From the IMG/VR virus record IMGVR_UViG_3300013010_000102, positions 1 to 20,563 of that record: DNA of 20,563 nucleotides; one strand, given 5' to 3'. Of the stretch, positions 1 to 7,309 are shown piece by piece. Position 1 is the first letter of the stretch, and each line of letters starts with the position of its first letter. The notes beneath the pieces are model-generated. The model searched no databases. It saw nothing but the letters and a program-made list of their open reading frames with translations, and was not told the origin of the DNA. A program made the position numbers and the translations under genes. This DNA comes from a virus.

Positions 1-190
1 CCTCATCGGGTGATTCTTCAAGCAGTCCCTCTTCTATCTCATCAGTGGTTTCGTCTAGTGACTCTACCTCTGACTCGTTGGTTTGAGCTTCTTCTTCTGC
101 CGGGTTCTCTTCCGAGGCGACTCCGAGTTGCTCGATTAAATTTGTTGCTTCGTGTACATTAATGGGGCCAGTTATTTCTGGAGTGTCCAT
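1..190 (-). CDS. Acidic phage protein, N-terminal part; possible scaffolding protein (cut by window edge)
   Basis: The frame is open from an ATG at 190 to the edge of the window, so only about the first 63 residues are visible. They begin MDTPEITGPINV and become very rich in Glu and Asp, with almost no Lys or Arg. A ribosome site (AGGAAA) lies about six bases before the ATG. The gene comes just after the portal gene and one small gene in the leftward head operon. In many podovirus-like phages that place is held by an acidic scaffolding protein that guides capsid assembly, and this is my inference from position and composition. No motif proves it, and another acidic virion protein is possible. 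Confidence 0.6.
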   Translation of the reverse strand, partial: MDTPEITGPINVHEATNLIEQLGVASEENPAEEEAQTNESEVESLDETTDEIEEGLLEESPDE

Positions 191-193
191 AGT

Positions 194-427
194 TTATTTC
201 CTTTGCTGATGTTTTAAGAATTGAGAGTTGTCAGACATTGCTCTCATACGTTTAAAAAATCGTTCTGCTCCTTTGAGCTCATTCCAGAGTTGCTCACGCT
301 GCTCTGGTTTTTTAGTTTGTAGCCATTCATTAAATACTTCTTCTTGAACGGCACCAGTTAATTCTTGCCAGATGTCATCATCCATAATCTGCTGGGCACG
401 AGAGCCAAGCTGCATGTCGTTATCCAT
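194..427 (-). CDS. Small phage protein of unknown function between portal and scaffold-like gene
   Basis: This 77-residue protein is hydrophilic and rich in Gln, Glu and Lys, with two Trp-containing helices (WQELTGAVQEEVFNEWLQ, then EQLWNELKGAERFFKRM). It has no signal peptide or membrane segment. Its ATG overlaps the end of the portal gene by eight bases, so the two are probably translationally coupled, and the acidic scaffold-like gene starts three bases after its stop. The position suggests a small virion or assembly factor. I do not recognise the family. Confidence 0.75.
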   Translation of the reverse strand: MDNDMQLGSRAQQIMDDDIWQELTGAVQEEVFNEWLQTKKPEQREQLWNELKGAERFFKRMRAMSDNSQFLKHQQRK

Positions 428-2516
428 TGACTACGCCCATGTTGTTACGATTGCGAATGACTTCACGATCACGATCACCCAGGGCACGAATCTCTGCGGT
501 ATCTACTTGGGCACCATAACGTGCGGCTATTTCTGCTGCTTTCAGGATTTGCTCGGCTTCATCCTTGTCCCGCATCCGGTCATCGTTACGCATCATCTTC
601 TCGCGTTCTAATTCGAGTTCCGCTGCCTTCTTCTGGATATCGGCTTGAATTGACTGCATCTGTACCTGGATTAATTGCTCATTAATATCTGGCTCTGGCG
701 GTTGCTCTGGTGGTGGCTGATATTGTGCCGGGTCTGACCAGTAAGCATTGACGTCCTTCATCCCGGATAGTTCGGTCATGCGTGATAAAGTATTGTAATA
801 CTGCTGGATATTAACGAGTGGATTATCTGGGCCTAGAGTTTGCAAGATTTGTTCTTGCTTACTGGCAATTTGACCAAGGACCGCTGCTCGCTCCTCTTCC
901 GTGCCTTTGCCTAATGCGGCGGTAACAACAACATCCATATTGGCGTTCCAAACTCTAGGGTCCATCGGGACAAATTCATTACGGAGGCGAATCATGCGTT
1001 CACGATCTTGGTATTGAGTGACGAGCCGTAACACGCCACGATATAAATCTTTCATGCCAGTCTCGGCAAACATCCGGGCAATCAATTCAATGCGTTGATG
1101 TGCCGCCTGAATAGTTTGATTGACTGCTTGTTTGGTCGAGCTTTGTAATGCACCAGGGTCTAAACCTTCGGCTGCTTTAGATACACCAGTACGGTTCTCA
1201 CGTATCTGGTCATAGTAATCTAGCATCGGAAAACAGTCTTTACCGACAAAGGGCATAGTAAATGGCACGACCGCACCAGGTTGACGCATCCGAATAATGC
1301 CACCGACTTCGGTGTTTAATACATCATCAAGTGAGGCTTGGCCTTCCACCACTCCAACTCTGGGATGGGTCGATAGTGCTAAGGAATCCAAAGATGAACG
1401 TAACACACTGGATTTAATCTTTTGGACGTCCATGACAACATCTGCCACACTCAAACCGAAGAAGGTATGTGGCTCTGGGTCAGGTTGGAAACAACATAAC
1501 GGTATGTATTCGCATGGCTCGTTACGATAAATCTTATACGAATCGCCAATGGTGCAGACTCTTCTGAGCTCTGCAACATTGTCGCCATCGACATCAGCAT
1601 AAAAATACGATTCAACGTATAACGCACGACGCATGGTCGGATCATCGTGGTCGCTAGATGTTTGTTGCAGCAAAGGATTTCTGGTAGTCGCTTCAACATT
1701 AAACTCAAAAGTATCTTCGGCAGTAGCGTGTTCCTCTATGTCGTCATACTTATAACCCATTTCAACCAGTTCACTAAGAGTCAAATAACGCCGATGGGCA
1801 ATTAAATCAGCATCGTTCAAAGAACGAGCATTTCTGGATACTAGAATCTCTTCTGGTGGTACGGCCTCAATCTTTACTCTGCCTTTAGGTGTGCGGCGAG
1901 TTACTTTAACGGTATGTGTAGTGATCGGTTGTCCAGTTTGTGGATCAATATCATCTGAGGATTGCTCACTTTTCTGCATGAGAAACTCAACCTCATTATC
2001 ACTGGATAAGACTGCCAGGGCATTATCGTCTAACCCGGTTAAGGTATACGTATGCACATCTTCCGCATCATCCCAATAGTATTTTAAGAAGCCACATTTC
2101 TTAACCAGGGCATCTTTAAACACGGCATATAACGTATTAAAGAAATCAGCATTGTCGGTCATGCACACATAATTAATATAATCATTGGCTTGTTTAGCAG
2201 TCTCTACGTCGTTTTGTTCCATTGGAGCAAACTCAACGACTTTCTCACCACCATAGAAGATCCGCATTAACGATGGCAGCATCGTTTGCACACAGTCTCT
2301 CACATCCATAGAGATGGCAGTAGAACGACCATCCTCTTCATTACCAAACTTATCGCCTAAGTAATAAGACTCGGCTCTGGCCCGATCCGGGGATATAGTA
2401 TTATCAATATAGTCAATGGCATCCTCGATCTCGGCTGCCAAGATATTCTCTAACTCATCATCACTCATGCCAGCTTGGGCATCAACCTCAGCTTGAGGCT
2501 CGTCAACATAATCCAT
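420..2516 (-). CDS. Phage portal protein (P22/podovirus-like, about 700 residues)
   Basis: The portal forms the dodecameric ring at one capsid vertex through which DNA enters and leaves, and to which terminase and tail attach. At 698 residues this is the size of large podovirus-like portals. Recognisable stretches are an N-terminal block with RAESYYLGDKFGNEEDGRS and MLPSLMRIFYGG (about 45-90) and the typical segment TGVSKAAEGLDPGALQSSTK (about 440-460), followed by a long helical region. The C-terminal 100 residues are a charged, probably coiled-coil tail rich in Gln, Glu and Arg, with a Pro-rich linker before it. It follows terminase and a 43-residue gene, and its start lies one base before that small gene's stop. 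The identification is firm at family level. Confidence 0.92.
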   Translation of the reverse strand: MDYVDEPQAEVDAQAGMSDDELENILAAEIEDAIDYIDNTISPDRARAESYYLGDKFGNEEDGRSTAISMDVRDCVQTMLPSLMRIFYGGEKVVEFAPMEQNDVETAKQANDYINYVCMTDNADFFNTLYAVFKDALVKKCGFLKYYWDDAEDVHTYTLTGLDDNALAVLSSDNEVEFLMQKSEQSSDDIDPQTGQPITTHTVKVTRRTPKGRVKIEAVPPEEILVSRNARSLNDADLIAHRRYLTLSELVEMGYKYDDIEEHATAEDTFEFNVEATTRNPLLQQTSSDHDDPTMRRALYVESYFYADVDGDNVAELRRVCTIGDSYKIYRNEPCEYIPLCCFQPDPEPHTFFGLSVADVVMDVQKIKSSVLRSSLDSLALSTHPRVGVVEGQASLDDVLNTEVGGIIRMRQPGAVVPFTMPFVGKDCFPMLDYYDQIRENRTGVSKAAEGLDPGALQSSTKQAVNQTIQAAHQRIELIARMFAETGMKDLYRGVLRLVTQYQDRERMIRLRNEFVPMDPRVWNANMDVVVTAALGKGTEEERAAVLGQIASKQEQILQTLGPDNPLVNIQQYYNTLSRMTELSGMKDVNAYWSDPAQYQPPPEQPPEPDINEQLIQVQMQSIQADIQKKAAELELEREKMMRNDDRMRDKDEAEQILKAAEIAARYGAQVDTAEIRALGDRDREVIRNRNNMGVVNG

Positions 2517-2648
2517 TTATTTTTTCCGTGGTGGTTTTTTATAAGATTTTTTAGCGGCTTGCTTGGCTGGCTTGGTGCCCAATATCTTATCGATTTCTTG
2601 AGCGGCGGCGGTACGTCCGGCTTCACTGTAGGGATAGCTTGTTGGCAA
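2517..2648 (-). CDS. Small basic protein upstream of portal, TTG start
   Basis: A 43-residue frame reads MPTSYPYSEAGRTAAAQEID and ends in a Lys/Pro-rich tail (KKSYKKPPRKK). The start is inferred to be TTG at 2648, because GGAG lies seven bases before it and the frame has an in-frame stop (TGA) shortly upstream. Its TAA directly abuts the portal ATG, so the two are likely coupled. The basic tail suggests nucleic-acid contact or a disordered end. The coding call rests on the fit to the operon and the biased composition. I do not know the function. Confidence 0.6.
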   Translation of the reverse strand: MPTSYPYSEAGRTAAAQEIDKILGTKPAKQAAKKSYKKPPRKK

Positions 2649-2695
2649 GTTGAGTCTCCATATATGAGTTTTTCAAGGTTATATTTTATCAGATT

Positions 2696-2716
2696 TGTCA
2701 TCTCTTAGTTGACAAT
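2696..2716. promoter_or_regulatory. Inverted repeat TTGTCA-N9-TGACAA upstream of the portal operon
   Basis: Two six-base arms (TTGTCA at 2696-2701, TGACAA at 2711-2716) are separated by nine bases, about 50 bases upstream of the small gene that precedes the portal. It differs from the palindrome seen at the other phage promoters. It could be a regulator site or the -35 part of a promoter on either strand, and could be chance in this AT-rich spacer. Confidence 0.25.
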
Positions 2717-2735
2717 AAAAACAAAAAGCTAGTTT

Positions 2736-2813
2736 TATGCTAAAATATATGCACCAGAACCCCATATCTGGTTCCCCTGTTAGACCTCGCTCCCCTCCAT
2801 TCGGAGGGTGAGC
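2736..2813. other. Intergenic stretch with two consecutive hairpins and an extended -10-like box
   Basis: Between terminase and the portal operon there are two inverted repeats. One is ACCAGA at 2754-2759 pairing with TCTGGT at 2767-2772. The other is an 11-bp stem with one mismatch and a four-base loop, GCTCCCCTCC at 2789-2798 against GGAGGGTGAGC at 2803-2813. On the plus strand an extended -10-like TATGCTAAAAT (2736-2746) lies about seven bases before the first hairpin. Neither strand has a proper T-run after the stems, so a standard terminator is not clear. An RNA processing or attenuation structure after terminase, or a short plus-strand RNA, would both fit. Confidence 0.4.
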
Positions 2814-2819
2814 CCTAAT

Positions 2820-4229
2820 TTAGACGATGCCGGAGATGTTTCTCTTAATGGGTGTTTTCCAGGAAGTACGAGTATTGGTGCCATGTAAAGCGGTCGCGGC
2901 TTGTCCGGCAAAACACAGACAGACTGCATCAGCCCTATCGGGCGATGGCAGTCCACGTTTTCGCATTTGATCTTTAGATTCAATCTGCATCTTCCCGGAG
3001 GACGTAAACTTATACCGAGGACTGACTAACTCTGCTAAGAGCTTATCGTCTTTTGGTAACTTGGAATCTCTGGCCTCTAAGAACGCCTTTACTTTAAACC
3101 ACAGCTCGGCACGTAAATTAAAATAAGTGCCTTTCATGGACGGCGACTCAGCCGTATTAATACCGATAGCGGGTAGCCCTAACTCCACAAGACGATCCAC
3201 TACCCCACCACCAACCCCAATGGAGTCAATCAGGATTTCTGCTGGGCGTTCTCGTTCTTCCAAGGCATCGTACTCGGCTTTTACGGCCCCGGTTAATTGC
3301 ATCAAATCTAAACCACGCCAAATCTGTACGGCCTTAATTACCTTGCCTTGACGTTTAGCGAGAGCACTAGCAGCGGAGCCAAACCTAGCAACGTCTAACC
3401 CCCACACCACATTCACATCCTTATCAATCTCAATAGCACGGTGTTGAGCAGTCTCAACCAACTCTAATGGAATCGCGGTATCATCATCGGCTAGAGGAAA
3501 CTCACCTAATACCCGGACTCGGTAAGCATTAGAATCCTCACCATAGCGTATCTTCATTTCGTCAACATACTCTTCGGATACTCGTGGTGAATCCACACAC
3601 GATACTTTTCGAGTCCACCAGGTATCTGCCATACGGTGATGTGTATCAAAAAAGAAACCACTGGATCGGGTTGGGTTGCCTAATAAAATTGTTGAGGCAT
3701 GTTCACCAGACATAGAACCGGCGGCTGACTCAAACACAGATTCTGGGATACCAGAGGCTTCATCGGCAACCAATAAGACATTATCGGAATGCACTCCCTG
3801 GAGTGCCTCTGGCGTCTCAGCGCGAGAGGTACGGCAAGAGATAAAGGCTTCGGTCGGGGATGCTTTCAGCATAATCCGGTCGGCTTTGGCCTCTAATAAA
3901 TCAGCAATGACTGGCGGGAGCTCAGTCATCCAGCGTTTACATTCTGCAAACAAGGCATCAAATAACTGGGCACTGGTCGGTGCGGTCACGACGATTTTGC
4001 ATGGGTATCGCGTAATTAAGAACCATAACATCGCCCATGAGGCAGCGGTGGATTTACCAGTACCATGCCCAGAGCGGATTGAGATACGCCGTTCGCCTCT
4101 GGCGACGGCTTGGAGGAATTCGGCTTGCCACGGATCGGGGGTGGCTTTTAAGACGATCTTGACGAAGTTAACTGGATTGTTACGGTAGGACTGCAGAAAA
4201 TTAATAAATGGATTGGTTTGCTCCGACAT
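2820..4229 (-). CDS. terL: Terminase large subunit (DNA packaging ATPase/nuclease)
   Basis: This motor pumps phage DNA into the prohead through the portal and cuts the concatemer. The 469 residues carry an N-terminal ATPase with Walker A SGHGTGKST (53-61) and Walker B VLLVADEAS (151-159, acidic pair D156/E157), then a coupling-like segment LLGNPTR (182-188). The C-terminal RNase H-like nuclease shows the three expected acidic positions: D279 in WGLDVARFG, D335 in ILIDSIGVGGG and D434 in DRADAV. The start is preceded by AAGGAA, and it overlaps the end of a 48-residue gene by 29 bases. The portal operon follows downstream. Both domains look intact. Confidence 0.95.
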   Translation of the reverse strand: MSEQTNPFINFLQSYRNNPVNFVKIVLKATPDPWQAEFLQAVARGERRISIRSGHGTGKSTAASWAMLWFLITRYPCKIVVTAPTSAQLFDALFAECKRWMTELPPVIADLLEAKADRIMLKASPTEAFISCRTSRAETPEALQGVHSDNVLLVADEASGIPESVFESAAGSMSGEHASTILLGNPTRSSGFFFDTHHRMADTWWTRKVSCVDSPRVSEEYVDEMKIRYGEDSNAYRVRVLGEFPLADDDTAIPLELVETAQHRAIEIDKDVNVVWGLDVARFGSAASALAKRQGKVIKAVQIWRGLDLMQLTGAVKAEYDALEERERPAEILIDSIGVGGGVVDRLVELGLPAIGINTAESPSMKGTYFNLRAELWFKVKAFLEARDSKLPKDDKLLAELVSPRYKFTSSGKMQIESKDQMRKRGLPSPDRADAVCLCFAGQAATALHGTNTRTSWKTPIKRNISGIV

Positions 4230-4347
4230 GACGTTCCTTTTCTTTTAAGTAGCGTAAGTATTTAATAAGGTATTTTTTATTCACGAATTTGATTAACGTG
4301 CCATCACGATTGAGGCATTCTGGTGAGGTGTAGCTAGGTTTCTTCAT
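4201..4347 (-). CDS. Small basic protein overlapping the start of terL
   Basis: An open frame of 48 residues starts MKKPSYTSPECLNRDG and continues with a Lys/Tyr-rich segment (FVNKKYLIKYLRYLKEKE). GAGG lies nine bases before the ATG, which itself overlaps the end of the preceding small gene. The 3' end runs 29 bases into terL in another frame. It fills the gap that would otherwise lie before terL and fits the overlapping style of the operon. Its function is unknown, and it may serve partly to couple translation to terL. Confidence 0.55.
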   Translation of the reverse strand: MKKPSYTSPECLNRDGTLIKFVNKKYLIKYLRYLKEKERHVGANQSIY

Positions 4348-4468
4348 CTAAGGAATCCTCGTATTGGCGTTGTCGGATATCTTCGGCTTCTTCTTCGGTC
4401 ATCTCAGTGGATTCAATGACGTCCTCGAATTGAGGACCGTCATTAATCCAACAAGGTATTTCTGGCAT
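4334..4468 (-). CDS. Small acidic protein between resolvase and terL
   Basis: The chosen start is the ATG at 4468, which shares one base with the stop of the serine recombinase (TAATG). A longer upstream frame would run inside the recombinase gene. The 44-residue product starts MPEIPCWINDGPQFED and is strongly acidic (TEEEAEDIRQ). It has no recognisable domain. It is in the same leftward operon as terL, so a phage accessory role is likely. Confidence 0.55.
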   Translation of the reverse strand: MPEIPCWINDGPQFEDVIESTEMTEEEAEDIRQRQYEDSLDEET

Positions 4469-5133
4469 TAAGCCACCGCCTTTTGCACGAGACGACGCAC
4501 TGTCTGATAGCTGCAATCCCAACCGAATCGGTATTCAATCTCTTCGCCAATCTCCCGGAATGAGGCACCCTCGTCACGACGCTCTAACATAATATCAATC
4601 GCCTTGTCACGGAGCTCATGTTCGCGTAACACGGCTTTTCTGCCGACACCCTTAACAAAGAACCCGAATGGCACTAGACCACCGGCATAACCGCCTATCT
4701 TGCGTTTCTCTTTACGGGCATTACCGAGGCGCTCAACGATCTTCATGCGTTCGGTTTCAGCGAATACAGCGAGGATATTGAGGATTAATTTGGCATGGGT
4801 GTTGTTGTCATTACATACATCACCCAGATCCTTAATAATTAACTTAACGCCGAGTTGCTTGAGGTGATAGATGTCGTTTAGGCAGTTCCTAGTGTCGCGT
4901 GTGAAGCGATCTAGGTTCGAGACTATGATCGTATCGCCTTCGGCGAATTCAAGGTCCTTGATGGCTGGACGAAGCATAAACTCCATTGCACCAGTGACGC
5001 CCGAATCCTCCAGGTAAGTATCAATCGTTAAGTCCTCGGACATGGCCAAACCAGAGCATCGTCGACGTTGGGCGTCGAGCGATGTCTCGGTGCTGCTGTT
5101 GAGATAAGAGGTACGAATATAGCCGTATATCAT
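4468..5133 (-). CDS. Serine recombinase / resolvase (small serine recombinase family)
   Basis: Small serine recombinases cut and rejoin DNA at short sites through a 5'-phosphoserine. The N-terminal catalytic domain shows YIRTS with R7 and nucleophile S9, then NLDRFTRDTRN with R76 and R79. A long helix (ILAVFAETERMKIVERLGNA) is typical of the dimer interface. The C-terminal part (FREIGEEIEYRFGWDCSYQTVRRLV) looks like a helix-turn-helix DNA-binding domain. At 221 residues it is the size of a resolvase/invertase. The ATG overlaps the previous stop by four bases (ATGA), with GAGGAGG in front. It is odd to find it between the two terminase genes in a phage that also has a tyrosine integrase. It may act in multimer resolution or DNA inversion, or be a passenger gene. 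Confidence 0.88.
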   Translation of the reverse strand: MIYGYIRTSYLNSSTETSLDAQRRRCSGLAMSEDLTIDTYLEDSGVTGAMEFMLRPAIKDLEFAEGDTIIVSNLDRFTRDTRNCLNDIYHLKQLGVKLIIKDLGDVCNDNNTHAKLILNILAVFAETERMKIVERLGNARKEKRKIGGYAGGLVPFGFFVKGVGRKAVLREHELRDKAIDIMLERRDEGASFREIGEEIEYRFGWDCSYQTVRRLVQKAVA

Positions 5134-5402
5134 GCGACCTCCTCAGATAATTTTGCTTTTACCTTGTGAACATATTTTTGAATGTACTTAGGTAGCTCAT
5201 CAGTTTGGTCGACTCTACCCCAATCATCTCTAGGAAAAACATCATAATATTTTCTATCACCACTACCTAGATTTTGATCAATATACTGTTTAAGTACATG
5301 AACATAGTGACCATCTTTAATATGGAAAACTACACTATCAATTTCTTTCATATCGTAATGACATGGATTATCGTCTATAAGGACTTCCCATTCATATATC
5401 AT
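5130..5402 (-). CDS. Hypothetical phage protein, 90 residues
   Basis: The protein begins MIYEWEVLIDDNPCHYD and is rich in Asp, Tyr and Lys with no signal peptide, membrane helix or familiar motif. Its start overlaps the previous stop by one base (TAATG) behind GGAGGTGG, and its stop overlaps the recombinase start. It is therefore translated as part of the same transcript. I do not recognise it. Confidence 0.7.
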   Translation of the reverse strand: MIYEWEVLIDDNPCHYDMKEIDSVVFHIKDGHYVHVLKQYIDQNLGSGDRKYYDVFPRDDWGRVDQTDELPKYIQKYVHKVKAKLSEEVA

Positions 5403-5563
5403 TACGCCACCTCCAGTAGAACCATCGCTTGTTTAACGATGGCTCGCTTACGGTGGTAAAGGAATGGTACTGGAACGAGTCGCTCCCATTTACGATTAGG
5501 CTCTTTGATAAGGAGGTCAACGCCTACTTTCTTAAAATAGTAATTGTCGATTTTAGCTATCAT
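5402..5563 (-). CDS. Hypothetical small basic phage protein, 53 residues
   Basis: The start is set at the ATG at 5563 because a near-perfect AAGGAGG lies seven bases before it and it overlaps the previous stop (TAATG). A longer version from 5608 would lie inside the neighbouring gene. The product begins MIAKIDNYYFKKVGVDLLIK and is basic, with a C-terminal RKRAIVKQAM stretch. No domain is recognised. It belongs to the overlapping run of small genes before the recombinase. Confidence 0.65.
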   Translation of the reverse strand: MIAKIDNYYFKKVGVDLLIKEPNRKWERLVPVPFLYHRKRAIVKQAMVLLEVA

Positions 5564-5847
5564 TATTCGCCTCCTTCTAAGTAACTGTGAAAATCTCTCG
5601 TGATACATTCTGAATGTAATGCTTTATCGTATGCAGTTTTTAAGAGTTTTAATAAATCATGTTGGCTTGCTTTTAAACCCTTGGTGTTTCTTCTGGGTAA
5701 ATCAAACTGCATATTATCTCTGATCCATTCAACATCAATAAGATGAGTTATATTTTCAGCAGCTAAAAAATTACTCAAAATAAGTAATATTGGATCACTT
5801 GAAAAATAATCATTTTCTTTAACGTAGTCTGTATTTAAATATTCCAT
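5563..5847 (-). CDS. Hypothetical phage protein, first gene of the recombinase-terL-portal operon
   Basis: The 94-residue soluble protein starts MEYLNTDYVKENDYFSSDP, is mixed in charge and has no membrane segment. AAGGGGAA stands before the ATG. It is the first gene after the operator-containing promoter at 5893-5920, so it should be the first product of that transcript. The family is unknown to me. Confidence 0.7.
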   Translation of the reverse strand: MEYLNTDYVKENDYFSSDPILLILSNFLAAENITHLIDVEWIRDNMQFDLPRRNTKGLKASQHDLLKLLKTAYDKALHSECITRDFHSYLEGGE

Positions 5848-5892
5848 TTTTGTTCCCCTTAGTTGTTGTTATGTTTTATTTGTTACAATGTA

Positions 5893-5920
5893 ATTGTATA
5901 CCTTAAAGGTAACAAGTCAA
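5893..5920 (-). promoter_or_regulatory. Leftward promoter with repressor-type palindrome in its spacer
   Basis: On the minus strand TTGACT (5915-5920) and TACAAT (5893-5898) are 16 bases apart and lie 45 to 75 bases before the first gene of the operon. The spacer is filled by the palindrome shared by the other phage promoters (core ACCTTAAAGGTAACAA, within 5894-5915). A protein bound there would block RNA polymerase, so repression by the phage CI/Cro system is the natural reading. Confidence 0.7.
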
Positions 5921-6246
5921 ACATTATTATAAAAAAAATTTTTTACTGTGAGTATCTAGTCTATATCCCCCACCCTGGCTTTGCAGCAAGGGGGGGGCCA
6001 AAAATGTTACTAACTGCCAGAACGGCTGTATCCCTTGGTATCATTGACTTGCGCAAGGTCATTATATTTTGGTTGTTACATTCTTTTAAGACAGTATGAA
6101 CCAGATATAGGGTATATATGGTGTTATTCCTATATAAATCAATTACTTACGGCTGTTTTGAGGCACCGAGGCACTTGGCTGCCCTCTCTTAGTGCCTAAA
6201 AGTTGATTCTATTCTTTATTTGTTACCTATTAGCTACCCTAAATAA
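5921..6246. other. Gene-less stretch with a strong hairpin
   Basis: I see no convincing gene here. The main structure is a hairpin at 5967-5998: a run of C's, then ACCC, pairs with a run of eight G's, closing with GCT-TTGC-AGC (about 11 pairs, two mismatches). Other elements are a ten-base palindrome CTTGCGCAAG at 6048-6057 and an inverted repeat AGGCAC (6161-6166) / GTGCCT (6193-6198) past the end of the operon to the right. A partial match to the operator lies at 6220-6238 (good left half only). It may hold terminators for the right-hand operon, a small RNA or an origin; the sequence does not decide. Confidence 0.4.
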
Positions 6247-6468
6247 CTATGAATTATCATACATAAACAACGGTGTTCCATCACCAACATACGCACCTGA
6301 AACATTAAACTCGATATACTCTAGTGCTTCTTCAGTATCCATATCATCACGATTAACTAGGATATCTACACACTTATCTACACTGTAAATTAATCGATTG
6401 CTGCTTGTTGCAAGGTCATAGACCTGGCCAACAATAGCAGCGTCAAAACCATCAGCTTTAATCATCAT
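6247..6468 (-). CDS. Small phage protein, paralogue of the gene at 6646-6858
   Basis: The 73 residues begin MMIKADGFDAAIVGQVYD and end with NVSGAYVGDGTPLFMYD. The pattern (Ile-rich start, GFD-AI-G, a Tyr/Asp segment, a Met...EEA helix, F--NV, G-P-F-Y) is repeated in the gene two places upstream, so the two are duplicated copies. Small proteins of this kind are common in phages and have no known function to my knowledge. The ATG overlaps the previous gene's end, with GGAG nine bases ahead. It is the last gene of the operon. Confidence 0.8.
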   Translation of the reverse strand: MMIKADGFDAAIVGQVYDLATSSNRLIYSVDKCVDILVNRDDMDTEEALEYIEFNVSGAYVGDGTPLFMYDNS

Positions 6469-6649
6469 CTATTGGCGCTCCATTACCATCATAAGACCAA
6501 TCATCCTTACGCCTGTACTTAGTCTTATCACGATGCGTGACAGGTCTATGCAACTTATCCATATTTTTCTTCACTGGATTAAATATCCTATCGTAATTGT
6601 CAGCATACTTCTGGCTATTAGTCGGTCGTCGTTTACTGCCCTTACTCAT
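6458..6649 (-). CDS. Small basic phage protein (MSKGSKRRP type)
   Basis: The 63-residue protein begins MSKGSKRRPTNSQKYADNYD, is strongly basic in its first two thirds, and ends in an acidic tail (NGAPIDDD). Its start overlaps the preceding stop by four bases (ATGA), and its end overlaps the following gene. Short proteins with this N-terminus are familiar from phage genomes, often near packaging genes, but their role is unknown. It lies between the two paralogous small genes. Confidence 0.75.
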   Translation of the reverse strand: MSKGSKRRPTNSQKYADNYDRIFNPVKKNMDKLHRPVTHRDKTKYRRKDDWSYDGNGAPIDDD

Positions 6650-6858
6650 AACTTATACCTGAACACCGGAGCACCTTCACTCGCAAATACATCCAACACA
6701 TTCTTCTCCAGAAACAACCTCGCCGCTTCGCGGCTCATGTGTTTGTCTCTCATCGTCATCCGAATCATTAAGTCATAATCATAGGCATACACCTTCTCAC
6801 CCTTACGTTCTATGATGCCTTCGATAGCCTCATTGAATCCCTCAATCTTGATCAGCAT
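6646..6858 (-). CDS. Small phage protein, paralogue of the gene at 6247-6468
   Basis: The ATG at 6858 is preferred over the one at 6864 because AGGAGG ends directly against 6864 but is six bases from 6858. The 70-residue product starts MLIKIEGFNEAIEGIIE and ends NVLDVFASEGAPVFRYKL. Position by position it matches the downstream small gene (GF-EAI-G, A-DYD, M---EA, F-E-NV, G-P-F-Y). It overlaps the end of the small terminase gene. The function is unknown. Confidence 0.8.
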   Translation of the reverse strand: MLIKIEGFNEAIEGIIERKGEKVYAYDYDLMIRMTMRDKHMSREAARLFLEKNVLDVFASEGAPVFRYKL

Positions 6859-7309
6859 CGTCATCCTCCTGATCGACGTTCAACAACGTCGGTTCATGCT
6901 CAATCACACTGATATTCTTTAATGCTTCAAGATGCATATCATTAAGATTAATCTGCAAGGCCGGTGATTTCTTATCGCCCCACTTATCCGGGCTAACACG
7001 AGATGACCACCACTTCCTTGAATCAATCCTGAGCTTCGCCAGGTTCGCTTGCTGAGGATCCATATCGGCATCCGCAATATCTAATATCTCATCAGCTAAG
7101 AAATCCGCTGCTTGGCGTCTTGCCTCATAGTACCGAGCCTTGCGTCCCTCAACTTGCCGGAGCCATTTATAAAACCCACGATTGCCGCAGTTATATTTGG
7201 CATAGATTTGCTTCAAGGTATGACCGACTGTGATCAACTCGAAGATTTTATCTTCACCAACTTCATTCAGGTATCGCACCTGAGCACTTAATATCTTTTG
7301 TCCTGCCAT
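6842..7309 (-). CDS. terS: Terminase small subunit (Sf6 gp1-like)
   Basis: Small terminase recognises the packaging site on concatemeric DNA and loads the large subunit. The 155 residues have an N-terminal DNA-binding part with a helix-turn-helix look (GHTLKQIYAKYNCGNRGFYKWLR, about 28-50). A helical middle, ADFLADEILDIADA, and the segment ANLAKLRIDSRKWWSSRV..DKWGDKK are typical of the Sf6-like family (compare the usual LRIDARKW..K..PKKYGDK). An acidic tail follows. GGAGG stands before the ATG, which comes directly after the previous stop. Unusually it is separated from terL by about 2.6 kb containing the serine recombinase and small genes. Confidence 0.85.
   Translation of the reverse strand: MAGQKILSAQVRYLNEVGEDKIFELITVGHTLKQIYAKYNCGNRGFYKWLRQVEGRKARYYEARRQAADFLADEILDIADADMDPQQANLAKLRIDSRKWWSSRVSPDKWGDKKSPALQINLNDMHLEALKNISVIEHEPTLLNVDQEDDDADQD

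Noticed and set aside
2709-2746. A standard sigma-70 promoter made of TTGACA and TAAAAT on the plus strand
   Set aside because: The two boxes are 26 bases apart, far from the usual 17, so only the extended -10 alone could be considered.
3676-4188. 170-codon plus-strand frame opposite terL
   Set aside because: It lies wholly antisense to a clearly identified terminase, and its product has no sensible domain.
5863-6099. Plus-strand open frame of 78 codons in the gene-less region
   Set aside because: It runs through the operator, the A/T runs and the strong hairpin, has no ribosome site, and its translated composition is not protein-like.
6220-6238. A further copy of the phage operator
   Set aside because: Only the left half (TTGTTACC) matches; the right half (GCTACC) does not, and it lies behind an operon rather than before one.
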